Shown: in pieces, positions 44,841 to 53,986 of the stretch
Layout of the letters: every line of letters starts with the position of its first letter
Position numbering within the stretch: position 1 is the stretch's first letter
NCBI GenBank assembly: GCA_964625615.1
Contig: CAZVDU010000004.1
Coordinates: 7,626 to 71,625, forward strand
DNA from: M269 sp964625615
Lineage (GTDB): Bacteria > Pseudomonadota > Gammaproteobacteria > Enterobacterales > Alteromonadaceae
DNA length: 64,000 nt
Direction: 5' to 3'
The notes under the pieces: model-generated
Told to the model about the DNA's origin: nothing
Database searches by the model: none
What the model saw: only the letters and a program-made list of their open reading frames with translations
Made by a program: the position numbers and the translations under genes

Positions 44841-45248
44841 ATGAAACCAGCCAAATTTAGGGCACATGGAAACTTTTCAATAGAAAGAGAGGGTAACATT
44901 CTCATCGTGAATGCTGAGGGTCCTGGCAATATAGAGTTGGCTGAAGACTACCACCGGCAAGTATCTGAGCATGTTGCACAACTCGCTGGAAAACCATGGG
45001 CGTCTATTAATATCTTCAGCAAGGAATCGTTCTTCACTCCTGATGCATCGAAAAACTTAATTGAAGGTGCAGAATATGCAAAGGACATTGGCTTTGTTGC
45101 TTGTGCTTTCATCGTCAGGGTAGATGAATACCACAACTCATTGAAATCATTTTGGGAAATGATTTATGGAAGTGCAGGTGTCGATTATTGTTTTTTTGAA
45201 GATGAAGCTAACGCTAAAGCATGGTTGAAAGAAAAACTAGGTGAGTAA
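44841..45248 (+). CDS. Small STAS/SpoIIAA-like protein, unknown
   Basis: A 135-residue cytoplasmic protein. The fold pattern (strand EGNILIVNAEGPGNIELAED, helix, strand PWASINIFSKESFFTPDA, helix NLIEGAEYAKDIG, strand FVACAFIV) suggests a SpoIIAA- or STAS-like alpha/beta domain, as in several uncharacterised marine proteins; this is a fold guess, not a family match. The C-terminal EDEANAKAWLKEKLG is typical of that group. A TATAAT box at 44818-44823 lies just upstream. ATG start; ribosome site is poor. Convergent with the SMP-30-like gene. Confidence 0.68.
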   Translation: MKPAKFRAHGNFSIEREGNILIVNAEGPGNIELAEDYHRQVSEHVAQLAGKPWASINIFSKESFFTPDASKNLIEGAEYAKDIGFVACAFIVRVDEYHNSLKSFWEMIYGSAGVDYCFFEDEANAKAWLKEKLGE

Positions 45249-45277
45249 CTCGCCTTCTCTCTATATTAGCAATACCG

Positions 45278-46357
45278 CTAAAGCCCTTTAATAGCGACTG
45301 ATTTCGCTGTTAAGCTACTGATGATAAGTGAACCGTTAGTTTCAACAGCTCCCGTTGTTAAAGGATAAGAACCACTAGGGTCTTGAAGACTCTGCACTAC
45401 ATCACCTTGCTCATTTATCTTAACAATATGTCCATAAGCTTTTGCTTTAGGTCGCATAAAACTTGGCAGCCGCTGTACAAGCTTACGCATATTCGGTGAA
45501 GCCGATAGCTTATCCAGTGCGGACGAACGAGGAGATGCTAGCCCGAGCCAATAACCTCCACTTTCAGCCTTTGCAATATTGTCTGGAAAACCTGGTAGAT
45601 TATCAATAACGACTTCTAGGATGCCTTTTTTATCACCCTCAATCCAATAACGCAGAACACGGTATTCTCCTGTCTCGTTAATCAATATCGATTTCTCATC
45701 ATGGCTAACAGCAATACCATTAGCAAAACTAAGCCCATCAAGAATAGTTCTGACTCGACGGCTTTTGGGATCATATTCAATAACCCTACCTGACAAACTA
45801 TGCTCCATTAAATCAAGTAAGCTTCCCTCTAGGGTACCACCGCTTTCTTTTGCGCCAAAACGCGTCGAAGCATCTGAAAAGTATATTTTTCCACTGCGAG
45901 AAGACACATCCACATCATCCGCATAAAGGATAGGAATATCGTCAGCCTTGTCAGCAAGGACTGTTATCTCACCTGAAGGATCAATAGACAGCAATCCGTT
46001 ATAGGCATCTGCAACCAATAGATTATCGGATACGTCAAACTCAATACCTAGCGGGCGGCCTTTCGTATTAACCCAAGGTGTAAATTTAGTGCGAGACGCT
46101 TCCAGCTTTGCGATCACACCTGAATGTAAGGAAACAAACACCTGCCCTTTACTATTAACGGCAATATCTTCAGGTCCATAATCATCATCAATAGAAACTA
46201 ACGACATCGGCGTCATGTCGTCATTTTCAGCAAAATCACCGGTAAATCCTTTGTCGACAGGCGCGTTCCAAGAAATAGGTTCAACTGGTGTTGGCCAGAA
46301 CAATAGGTAAGCCGCTATTAGAAAAATAACTTCGGCTACAATGATTCTTTTTTTCAT
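45278..46357 (-). CDS. SMP-30/strictosidine-synthase-like beta-propeller, membrane anchored
   Basis: A 359-residue protein. Residues 4-22 are an N-terminal membrane anchor (IIVAEVIFLIAAYLLFWP), so the rest is probably periplasmic. The body is a six-bladed propeller of the SMP-30 / gluconolactonase / strictosidine synthase group: GPEDIAVNSKGQVFVSLHSG, GRPLGIEFDVSDNLLVADAY, DDVDVSSRSGKIYFSDAST, LDGLSFANGIAVSHDEKSIL, and NLPGFPDNIAKAESGGYWLGL. The order matches adipocyte membrane-associated protein homologues. A lactone or ester hydrolase is possible. Starts 19 bases after the radA stop on the same strand, so it may be co-transcribed behind radA. Confidence 0.83.
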   Translation of the reverse strand: MKKRIIVAEVIFLIAAYLLFWPTPVEPISWNAPVDKGFTGDFAENDDMTPMSLVSIDDDYGPEDIAVNSKGQVFVSLHSGVIAKLEASRTKFTPWVNTKGRPLGIEFDVSDNLLVADAYNGLLSIDPSGEITVLADKADDIPILYADDVDVSSRSGKIYFSDASTRFGAKESGGTLEGSLLDLMEHSLSGRVIEYDPKSRRVRTILDGLSFANGIAVSHDEKSILINETGEYRVLRYWIEGDKKGILEVVIDNLPGFPDNIAKAESGGYWLGLASPRSSALDKLSASPNMRKLVQRLPSFMRPKAKAYGHIVKINEQGDVVQSLQDPSGSYPLTTGAVETNGSLIISSLTAKSVAIKGL

Positions 46358-46376
46358 CTATCTGTTTCCTCGGTCA

Positions 46377-47744
46377 TCACAAGATAGCATCTAATGCTTC
46401 AGACAATGTTTTGACAGCGCTAACTTTCATACCGTTAATGTCTTGTTTTGGCTTGTTCCCAGCAGGGACAATTGCTTGTTTAAATCCATGTTTAGCGGCT
46501 TCTGCTAATCGCTCAATACCATTAGGAATAGGGCGTATTTCTCCTGCTAACCCTACCTCACCAAACACAATAAGATCTCGCGATAGTGCTTTATTCCTAA
46601 AACTAGAAATCATCGCTAGCACCAAGGCTAAATCTGCACCGGTTTCGCTTATTCGCACGCCACCGACCACATTGGCAAACACATCTTGATCATTCATCTG
46701 AACATTACCATGCCTATGTACAACAGCTAGCAGCATATTAAGGCGATTTTGATCAAGCCCCACAGCAACACGTCTGGGGTTTGCCATTTGCGAATAGTCA
46801 ACCAAAGCCTGTAGTTCAACCAATAAGGGTCTAGTACCTTCCCATACAACCATCACAATACTGCCAGGGGCTTGCTCATCTGAGCGGCTTAAAAATATCG
46901 CTGAAGGGTTATTCACTTCCTTCAAACCCCGCTCGGTCATAGCAAATACACCAAGCTCATTGACAGCGCCAAAACGATTTTTATGGCTCCGTAACGTCCG
47001 ATAGCGGCCATCAGCTTCGCCTTCAAGCATCAAAGAACAGTCAATGCAATGTTCAAGTACTTTGGGGCCGGCCAGACTTCCATCTTTAGTCACATGCCCA
47101 ACAATAAACATAGCAATATGTTGCTGTTTGGCAAAACGGGTGAGATAGGCTGCACTCTCCCTTACCTGGGATACACTCCCAGGTGCCGATTGTACATCCG
47201 CAACATGCATCACTTGGATAGAATCAATGACCATGATCTTCGGCTTTTCTCCCAACGCTAAATCACAGATCGTTTCGACATTGGTTTCGGTAACTAGCTT
47301 TAAGTCATTTGACGGTAATCTTAAGCGATTAGCTCGCATCGCAACCTGTTGAAGAGATTCTTCTCCAGTGACATACAAAGCACTTTGCTGCGCCGCTAAT
47401 TGACACATAATCTGCAAAAGTAATGTGCTCTTACCTGCCCCTGGTGATCCACCAATCAATATTGCCGAACCGGGCACTATGCCACCTCCCAATACACGAT
47501 CCAGTTCCTTATAGCCGGAACCAAACCTGGGTTGAGCTTCTAAGTCAATACTGCCTATGGTTTGTACTTGAGCACTTGTCTGCCCTGCGTAACCTGAGCG
47601 TTTACTTTGATGTGTTGTCGAGGCAGGGCTTACTACAAACTCAGTGATCGTATTCCATGCATGGCAATCATTACATTGACCTTGCCATCTCGCCGACTCT
47701 GCACCGCATTCTGAGCATACATAAGCCGTTTTTCTTTTTGCCAT
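46377..47744 (-). CDS. radA: DNA repair protein RadA
   Basis: A 455-residue RecA-like helicase that helps branch migration in recombination. It has the zinc finger CSECGAESARWQGQCNDC (residues 10-27), Walker A GGSPGAGKSTLLLQI, the RadA-specific KNRFG motif (SHKNRFGAVNE), and a Lon-like C-terminal domain (GGVRISETGADLALVLAMIS; VGLAGEIRPI). Full length. The gene near serB and a PilZ gene is a usual neighbourhood in the class. Confidence 0.97.
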   Translation of the reverse strand: MAKRKTAYVCSECGAESARWQGQCNDCHAWNTITEFVVSPASTTHQSKRSGYAGQTSAQVQTIGSIDLEAQPRFGSGYKELDRVLGGGIVPGSAILIGGSPGAGKSTLLLQIMCQLAAQQSALYVTGEESLQQVAMRANRLRLPSNDLKLVTETNVETICDLALGEKPKIMVIDSIQVMHVADVQSAPGSVSQVRESAAYLTRFAKQQHIAMFIVGHVTKDGSLAGPKVLEHCIDCSLMLEGEADGRYRTLRSHKNRFGAVNELGVFAMTERGLKEVNNPSAIFLSRSDEQAPGSIVMVVWEGTRPLLVELQALVDYSQMANPRRVAVGLDQNRLNMLLAVVHRHGNVQMNDQDVFANVVGGVRISETGADLALVLAMISSFRNKALSRDLIVFGEVGLAGEIRPIPNGIERLAEAAKHGFKQAIVPAGNKPKQDINGMKVSAVKTLSEALDAIL

Positions 47745-47872
47745 TTATTCCCGCTACCCTTCATGATGAATCTCACATGCTATCATGGACATAACTTGAA
47801 TGGGAAAGCGTCGGTGATGTTGAACACTGCATTTTGGTGGGTATCAAGTATAATTAAGCAGTATATTATACC

Positions 47873-47926
47873 CAAACCACCTCAAAGTGAGCAGTCGACT
47901 TATGCCCATTGGGAGTCGAAGGTTTG
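47873..47926. repeat. Nested inverted repeat upstream of the PilZ gene
   Basis: Arms CAAACC (47873-47878) and GGTTTG (47921-47926) enclose TCGACT (47895-47900) with AGTCGA (47914-47919) and an inner CCC-ATT-GGG (47905-47913). It sits 105 bases before the start at 48032. It resembles dispersed intergenic hairpins of marine gammaproteobacteria, but could also be a leader RNA of the PilZ gene. Confidence 0.5.
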
Positions 47927-48031
47927 AGCAAAGATAAATGTACGCTAATAATTAGCACAGTTTTTTAATTTTTAGCCGATAAAACAACTAATAAACTTAT
48001 AGTTACCTGATTTTTTCTTTACAACAGTTGC

Positions 48032-50581
48032 ATGAGTCAAGATATCGAACAATACAGTGACATTATTGAACAGCTCAAACCTGTTATTGGTGAGCCTGAG
48101 TTCAACCAAGTTTTGTCTAATGTTGCCGCCAATGTACCCAAACCTAAGCGCTTTCTCATCAAGATGGAGTTAAAGCGGCTGGCCAAGCCTTGCAATCAAG
48201 TTATCGACCTCAGAGGACATGTCGATGGTAAATGCACTCCCTACGAATATGAAGGTATCACTCACTACCTGGATGACGTAGCCGTTGAAGTTTTTGAACG
48301 CCAAATTCGCTCTTTTGGTTCTTACACTATTGGTGTCAAAGAGACGGTTAAAAATACCGAAAATAACTTTCGTGTCATGCATCAAAAAGAGCAAGAAGAA
48401 AAGCTAAAAGAAGTAACTGCGCCATCAACCGAAAGTACTGAAGAAAGCATTGATCTTGGTAAAGCTTTTCAAGCCAAACAAATACATTTTGCTGATTATG
48501 CGCAACGAAGCGAAGAACGTATGAATTTCTCTGTTGCCGTAGAAGTTTTTTCTGAAATGGAAAATGCAATACGAGCGACCACAGTCGATATTTCGTTCAA
48601 AGGTCTAAAGATCAAACTGCGTAAAAAGCACTTGTTTAGAGCTGGGGAGCGCATAACGCTTTATTTTAAAGGGCTAGAAACTGAATATGCTATCGATAAG
48701 AAAGAAGCCATTTCTTATGTTGTCACATTTGTCGACCGTGCTCGAGATGACCAACGCGTTTCCTTAAAACGTCTGTTCGACACACCAACAAAAACTTTTG
48801 ACGCTTTCCTGATACGGTTTATTCAAGGTAATAAACGCCGCTATAAACTCAATATAGACAACACAATAGACGCCATAGAAACGAAAGGTTACGAGCAATA
48901 TTACATTCCTCATTTCACGTCTATACCCGTCTACATTGCTCAAAAAGATGACAGATACTTTCCTCGCTACGCCCTAACAAATGACTCCAACCAAGAGTCC
49001 ATCTATTTCTGGGCTGATGAGGAAAACCATTTAAGGTTAGGCTATCTTTTTTCTGATGAGCGTATAAAAAGCCTGTTGAACAAGCCCGAAGGCGCACAAG
49101 AAACTTACATCTACAGCTTTAATCACTTGAAAGACAGCAAGAGCTATTACTATTCAGCGACAACCGAAGAGCTACAAGCAGATCCACAAGTTAGGCGAGC
49201 CTATTTAGCCTATGCCAGTAGAAAAGCGAGTTGGCGCGTATACAAAATCCAATTAACAAGCATGAAACCCGAGCAGTGCCATTTACCATTATCATTGCCC
49301 GATTCCGTTAACGATGCGGTCAGGAGACAAAACCAACCACCTGCACCTAGGCTAATGTCTCGCTTGAAGAACTTGTCCTTAATAGCCTTACTAACCGATA
49401 TTACCTCTGAGACAGGGGCAAAAGCTTACCACAAGCTAAAGATAGATAGAGATAAAGTATCTAAGCTACAGGCCTTTGCGCATCCACGTAATAAACCTCC
49501 TGAAGATATCGGGCTGTATAGGTTTAAGTATCAAAACTTTAGGCGTGAGACGCGCTTTCAATTGAGAACGGAAGTTAACTTGAGACTTGGGAGTGTAGAA
49601 TTCCAGGGGGTTACGGAAGATATCTCGTTACATGGATTAAGAATTGAGCTTCATAAGCTTTTCCCACAAGGCCAGCTCTCGAAGGTTCATGTAAGCTTTC
49701 CTAAACTACAAGCAATGACTAAAAAATATACGTTAGTCGATATCCCCTACCTTGTTGCTGATGTCAGTGGCGAGAGAAACGTCCTTAATTTAAGTGCGAT
49801 TGAAGAAGAAGGCATACCAACAGCCAAAGCATTTTTCGAAGAGTTGATAAAAAACAACCGAGATAAACTCAAAACTGACAGCATTGAAGAAGACGTACCC
49901 GGCATTGGCGAAGCCATGCGTAACCTATACGCATCTAATTTGCTGAATACACCTATTTTTATTAAAAAAGAAGGGATTAATTTCACCCCAGATGCGGTGG
50001 CTATGCCGCAAACAGATAACACTTTGAAACCCTTGCTCAACTTCAAAGCAATTCGTGGACACGCTAACTTATACCCGTTATACAGTGCGCCTGCGATAGA
50101 AGAAGATTTTATTCGTAACTTACTAAGAAAATTAAAAACGAATAGCAAGCCTATTATGGAAGAGTTGTTCATCGCATTTGATCCGAGTCAAAACGACATT
50201 AAGTCAGCCATTAAATGTCAATTCACAGATCAGTTTCTTAACTTTGCTGATTGCCGTCAATTCATTACCAAAGCATTGGGCGCCGGACGATTCTATGCCA
50301 TCAAAATATTTATTGCTCGGACAGGGCGGCCCGATACCGAGCTACTGCGTGCAGAAATGAAATATGTCGGTGCATATGCATCTCATCGTGCAAAAACGCT
50401 AGAAGAGCATTTATGGAATATTTCGGGGGTTGGCGATATGGTCGATATCACCGAAGAGGTGATGTCACGCTACGGATTTTTAGCAGAGCATATCACCATG
50501 AATAATACGAAAATCAAAACACCTAATAATAAGCCGAATGCAACGGCTCAAATACTGAACGGCGATACTCAAAAAGCTTAA
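48032..50581 (+). CDS. Large PilZ domain protein with two c-di-GMP binding motifs
   Basis: An 849-residue cytoplasmic protein, no membrane segment. PilZ domains bind the second messenger c-di-GMP through RxxxR and (D/N)xSxxG. Two complete sets are visible: R159-S-E-E-R163 with DISFKG (186-191), and R504-R-E-T-R508 with DISLHG (530-535). The regions between and after (200-500; 560-849) have no domain I know; the last 40 residues are asparagine and threonine rich. Members of this large family are found beside radA and serB in Vibrio- and Shewanella-like genomes. Its output is unknown; motility or surface control is the general expectation. A nested hairpin lies upstream. Convergent with serB. 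Confidence 0.87.
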   Translation: MSQDIEQYSDIIEQLKPVIGEPEFNQVLSNVAANVPKPKRFLIKMELKRLAKPCNQVIDLRGHVDGKCTPYEYEGITHYLDDVAVEVFERQIRSFGSYTIGVKETVKNTENNFRVMHQKEQEEKLKEVTAPSTESTEESIDLGKAFQAKQIHFADYAQRSEERMNFSVAVEVFSEMENAIRATTVDISFKGLKIKLRKKHLFRAGERITLYFKGLETEYAIDKKEAISYVVTFVDRARDDQRVSLKRLFDTPTKTFDAFLIRFIQGNKRRYKLNIDNTIDAIETKGYEQYYIPHFTSIPVYIAQKDDRYFPRYALTNDSNQESIYFWADEENHLRLGYLFSDERIKSLLNKPEGAQETYIYSFNHLKDSKSYYYSATTEELQADPQVRRAYLAYASRKASWRVYKIQLTSMKPEQCHLPLSLPDSVNDAVRRQNQPPAPRLMSRLKNLSLIALLTDITSETGAKAYHKLKIDRDKVSKLQAFAHPRNKPPEDIGLYRFKYQNFRRETRFQLRTEVNLRLGSVEFQGVTEDISLHGLRIELHKLFPQGQLSKVHVSFPKLQAMTKKYTLVDIPYLVADVSGERNVLNLSAIEEEGIPTAKAFFEELIKNNRDKLKTDSIEEDVPGIGEAMRNLYASNLLNTPIFIKKEGINFTPDAVAMPQTDNTLKPLLNFKAIRGHANLYPLYSAPAIEEDFIRNLLRKLKTNSKPIMEELFIAFDPSQNDIKSAIKCQFTDQFLNFADCRQFITKALGAGRFYAIKIFIARTGRPDTELLRAEMKYVGAYASHRAKTLEEHLWNISGVGDMVDITEEVMSRYGFLAEHITMNNTKIKTPNNKPNATAQILNGDTQKA

Positions 50582-50617
50582 GTTCAATCTCTTATATTGG
50601 CCCAAACATCCTTTAGC

Positions 50618-51661
50618 CTAATCTCCCAATATAGCGAGCAGCCCATCTAACCCCGCATAGCGGATGAAGCAATCTGCTTGTTGTCGTACCACAGGTTTAG
50701 CATGACAACCGACACCAAGCGCCGCATGTTGCATCATAACTAAATCATTTGCACCATCACCCATTGCAATTGTCTGGCTTTTATCTATACCAAATTGCTT
50801 AGCAAGATTAACAACAGTTTCAGCTTTCACTTGAGCATCAATAATCCTCCCCACAACACGTCCCGTTAGGCATGCCTTTTTTATTTCTAGTGTATTTGAA
50901 ACCGCCGCGTCTAAATTTAAACGCTCTTTTAAATAATCAGCAAAGAACGTAAAACCACCCGAAGCAATTGCAATCTTCCATCCCGATTTTTGCAACGTTG
51001 TTACCAGTTTGTCTAACCCCGGCATCAAAAGCAAACGCTCACAGATTTGCTCTAAAACATCAACGGGCGTTCCTTTTAAACATTCGACTCGCTTTACCAA
51101 ACTCTCTGCAAAATCAATTTCTCCTCGCATCGCTTGAGCAGTAACTTGCGATACTTGTTCACCGACACCAGCGAGCCTGGCTATCTCATCAATACATTCA
51201 ATTTGTATCATGGTGCTGTCCATATCCATGACTAACAGGCCTGGCTGAGACAGCGCAGGAGCCTCTTTTGTATAGGTAATATCCAACCCAACATCTTCTG
51301 TAACTTTCTCAATAATATGCTTAAGAACCGTCTCTTCTACCTCACAATATTCAGATAGCGGTGCATAAAAAGAGACGCCTATTGCACTAATGCGAGGAAG
51401 AAAACAATTTATGGGTAGGACAACTTTTAATGATCGCCAAACATGCCATAACTTCTCAAGACTGAGGCTTTGTCCTATAACAGTTAATAGTCTTAATGAT
51501 TCATTCGTTCCTTCATATTCGTAAAAAGAGAATACCTCTTCAGTAAAAGCGATTGCTTTATTCTCTTTAACAAGTTCGGATAAGTAGTGTGAAGATAGCC
51601 ATTGGCTAGATGTAATATTAAGTGGTTGCAAAATAAATGTGCGAGTTGGTTGGTGTGTCAA
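50618..51661 (-). CDS. serB: Phosphoserine phosphatase
   Basis: A 347-residue enzyme that dephosphorylates phosphoserine, last step of serine synthesis. HAD motifs: VMDMDSTMIQIECIDEIARL with nucleophile Asp146, ASGGFTFFADYL, and MGDGANDLVMMQHAALGVG. The N-terminal 135 residues form an ACT-like region seen in the longer gammaproteobacterial SerB. Divergent from ytjB, as in Escherichia coli. Serine feeds GlyA encoded in this window. Confidence 0.97.
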   Translation of the reverse strand: MTHQPTRTFILQPLNITSSQWLSSHYLSELVKENKAIAFTEEVFSFYEYEGTNESLRLLTVIGQSLSLEKLWHVWRSLKVVLPINCFLPRISAIGVSFYAPLSEYCEVEETVLKHIIEKVTEDVGLDITYTKEAPALSQPGLLVMDMDSTMIQIECIDEIARLAGVGEQVSQVTAQAMRGEIDFAESLVKRVECLKGTPVDVLEQICERLLLMPGLDKLVTTLQKSGWKIAIASGGFTFFADYLKERLNLDAAVSNTLEIKKACLTGRVVGRIIDAQVKAETVVNLAKQFGIDKSQTIAMGDGANDLVMMQHAALGVGCHAKPVVRQQADCFIRYAGLDGLLAILGD

Positions 51662-51753
51662 ATATAGTACTTAATCAACCAGTCAATAGACAATGGATTT
51701 AACATCAAAAATCGCTTAGTGTGTGAATATGTTGCGTTCATTTAAGTCACTTT

Positions 51754-52428
51754 GTGCTAAAACAGAGAAGTAATCTGCCTACTAAAGACCTAGAGACCAT
51801 ACCACCAGAACTCATGGCGCCTAGTGGTTATTCTGTTTTTAAGCGGCTCGCCAACTTGGGGTTAGTCATTGCTGCAATTTTCATTAGCCTGAATTTGTGG
51901 ATATACAGCGCTCAACAAGACAACAAACTAAGACAAGAACAAGCTGATCAGCTTGGTAATAGCTTACTTAAACAAGCACAGGTGCTTATCACGTCCTATA
52001 CCAATACTGCTCGCAATGACGTATTAATTAGCAAAGAGAATAGACATTTAGTCAATGCAATTGTTAATAACCTCCAGGAAGACGTGCATGTCCACTCAGC
52101 TGCTCTATATGCATTGAACGGTAAGTCTGTATCTGAGAGTTCAGATAATCAGAGTTTGCTCAACCTCTATAAAACACGACCAAACTTTGAGCCGCTTGTT
52201 TATATATCAGAATTATACAAAGAAGGGCAACCTATCGGATACATCAGGTTATTGCTTGATGAAGATATGGTGATGCGCCATCACAATTATTTCCAAGAAG
52301 CACTGCGTCAGCAAATTCAAATAATTTTCGTCATGGCACTTGCTCTAGGCTTTATTGTTGCTCGTGCATTCTATAAATTTCGATATCGCCATATTGCACT
52401 GCGGGCGGTCAAACGGGATAAAGACTAA
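51754..52428 (+). CDS. ytjB: YtjB family membrane protein (Smp)
   Basis: A 224-residue membrane protein of unknown role, homologous to Smp/YtjB, which lies divergently beside serB in enterobacteria; that synteny is preserved here. Two membrane helices: residues 30-50 (LANLGLVIAAIFISLNLWIY) and 188-205 (QIIFVMALALGFIVARAF), with a periplasmic region between and a basic cytoplasmic tail (FRYRHIALRAVKRD). The start is a GTG at 51754; an ATG 20 codons later is possible but would cut a conserved lead-in. Followed by a long terminator hairpin. Confidence 0.85.
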   Translation: MLKQRSNLPTKDLETIPPELMAPSGYSVFKRLANLGLVIAAIFISLNLWIYSAQQDNKLRQEQADQLGNSLLKQAQVLITSYTNTARNDVLISKENRHLVNAIVNNLQEDVHVHSAALYALNGKSVSESSDNQSLLNLYKTRPNFEPLVYISELYKEGQPIGYIRLLLDEDMVMRHHNYFQEALRQQIQIIFVMALALGFIVARAFYKFRYRHIALRAVKRDKD

Positions 52429-52448
52429 ATCAAACTGCCTATTAAAGA

Positions 52449-52492
52449 GCTTTCTAAAAATTCATTCGCCTCTAACTGAATTTTTAGAGAGC
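52449..52492. terminator. Long bidirectional hairpin between ytjB and the tatD-like gene
   Basis: Sixteen-base arms GCTTTCTAAAAATTCA (52449-52464) and TGAATTTTTAGAGAGC (52477-52492), one G-T pair, 12-base loop. Between two convergent stops (52428 and 52563). Confidence 0.8.
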
Positions 52493-52562
52493 ATGATATG
52501 ACTTCACGAATTATGGCCTCATAGAGAAACGACATAAATACAATGGGCTATACATGCTATTA

Positions 52563-53345
52563 TTATTTAGCGTTAGAAAAAAGGCGGTAGAAATTCTTAT
52601 CGGTTTGTTCACTTAGTTGATCGATAGACACACCTTTTAGCAAGGCTAACTGTTGCGCAACGTTAACAATTCTATCAGGGCTATTACGCTTCTCTTGAAA
52701 GCCATGTAGAGGCATATCGGGAGAGTCAGTTTCGAGCAATAAATAGTCGAGTGGGATCTCTTGGATAGTTTGACGCGTTTTTACCGCGCGTTCATAAGTT
52801 ATGGTACCGCCGACTCCCAATAAAAAGCCCAAATCGATGTAAGACATTGCCTCCTGCTTGCTACCCGAAAATGCGTGGATCACCCCGCCTTGTTTAAATT
52901 TAAGCGCTTTAAGCATTCGGATAATTTGATTATGAGATTGCCTATGATGGATGATGATTGGCAGCGCATGTAATTGAGCTAATCTCAGTTGTTCCACAAA
53001 AAAAGCCTGTTGAACATCGATATTTGCACCAGTAGCCTGTTTAGCAATAAAGCCATCAATCCCAATTTCGCCGACGGCAACTACCTGTTCCTTATATCGA
53101 GACAGTAATGCATCCAGATGCTCCAATGATGTTAGTTCAACACCCTCTAGGAAATAGGGGTGGATACCCAATGCGAGTACTAACGCATCGTGTCGTTTAC
53201 AAAGGTTAATTTGCTTACCCCAATGACTGGGAGATACGCCAGGGATCAGTATTTTGTGAATGTCTTTATTAAGGCAAGCTTCGATAACCTGCTCTCGGTC
53301 GCGGTCAAAATCATCAAAATCGAGATGACAATGACTGTCTATCAA
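52563..53345 (-). CDS. TatD family metal-dependent hydrolase
   Basis: A 260-residue TIM-barrel hydrolase; TatD relatives are metal-dependent DNases. Metal-site motifs: LIDSHCHLDFDDFD at the start, VAVGEIGIDGF, IIHHRQSHNQII, GVIHAFSGSKQEA, and LLLETDSPDMPL. The best start is a TTG at 53345: it overlaps the pdxH stop as TTGA, has AAAGG eight bases before it, and puts the metal motif at the very N-terminus as in the family. A TTG at 53369 is the alternative. The YjjV branch is likely. Second gene after pdxH. Confidence 0.88.
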   Translation of the reverse strand: MIDSHCHLDFDDFDRDREQVIEACLNKDIHKILIPGVSPSHWGKQINLCKRHDALVLALGIHPYFLEGVELTSLEHLDALLSRYKEQVVAVGEIGIDGFIAKQATGANIDVQQAFFVEQLRLAQLHALPIIIHHRQSHNQIIRMLKALKFKQGGVIHAFSGSKQEAMSYIDLGFLLGVGGTITYERAVKTRQTIQEIPLDYLLLETDSPDMPLHGFQEKRNSPDRIVNVAQQLALLKGVSIDQLSEQTDKNFYRLFSNAK

Positions 53346-53983
53346 GGCATTAACCTTTGTATTTTCCAAGCACCGTCTTCTAGAAGGCTATACTGGAATC
53401 TATCATGTAATCGATGTTCACCACCCTGCCAAAACTCAATTTCATGAGGTATAACACGAAAGCCACCCCACAATTTTGGTATAGGTACTTCGCCCTGCTT
53501 AAATTTTTCTTTTGCTTCTAGAAACTTACTAAGTAGCATTTGTCGTGTAGAAATTGGACGACTCTGTTCAGAAATGAGAGCCGCTATCTGGCTGTCTTTA
53601 GGGCGGGATGTAAAATAATTAGCGACTTCAGAGAAAGAAATCTGTGAGGCAGTACCACACACTTTGACTTGCCTCTCCATCGAATGCCAAGGGAAATGCA
53701 AAGATACTTTATTGTTATCGCTGATATCAGACGCTTTTCGGCTACCAAGGTTGGTAAAGAAAACAAAGCCTTCTTGATCGACGTTTTTAAGCAATACAAT
53801 ACGCTGAGAAGGCTGCCCACTGCTATCAACAGTTGCTACTGTCATTGCAGTTGGATCAGACAATTTGGCTTCAGCAGCTTGTTCTAGCCACTGTTCAAAT
53901 TGCGCAATAGGATCATCATTGAGCTGTTCTAAATCCAACTCACCTAATGTGTACTCTCGTCGAACATCAGATACGTCAGTCAC
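53342..53983 (-). CDS. pdxH: Pyridoxamine 5'-phosphate oxidase
   Basis: A 213-residue FMN enzyme that oxidises pyridoxamine or pyridoxine phosphate to PLP. Family elements: FEQWLEQAAEAKLSDPTAMT, SSGQPSQRIVLLKNVDQEGF (FMN and substrate site), FFTNLGSRKASDI, and the C-terminal EFWQGGEHRLHDRFQY. Full length. Two bases after the era stop's complement region: it follows era by three bases and overlaps the TatD-like gene. Confidence 0.96.
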   Translation of the reverse strand: MTDVSDVRREYTLGELDLEQLNDDPIAQFEQWLEQAAEAKLSDPTAMTVATVDSSGQPSQRIVLLKNVDQEGFVFFTNLGSRKASDISDNNKVSLHFPWHSMERQVKVCGTASQISFSEVANYFTSRPKDSQIAALISEQSRPISTRQMLLSKFLEAKEKFKQGEVPIPKLWGGFRVIPHEIEFWQGGEHRLHDRFQYSLLEDGAWKIQRLMP

Positions 53984-53986
53984 TAT

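Noticed and set aside
49747..50172. Minus-strand frame of 141 codons
   Set aside because: Antisense to the PilZ gene; no ribosome site.
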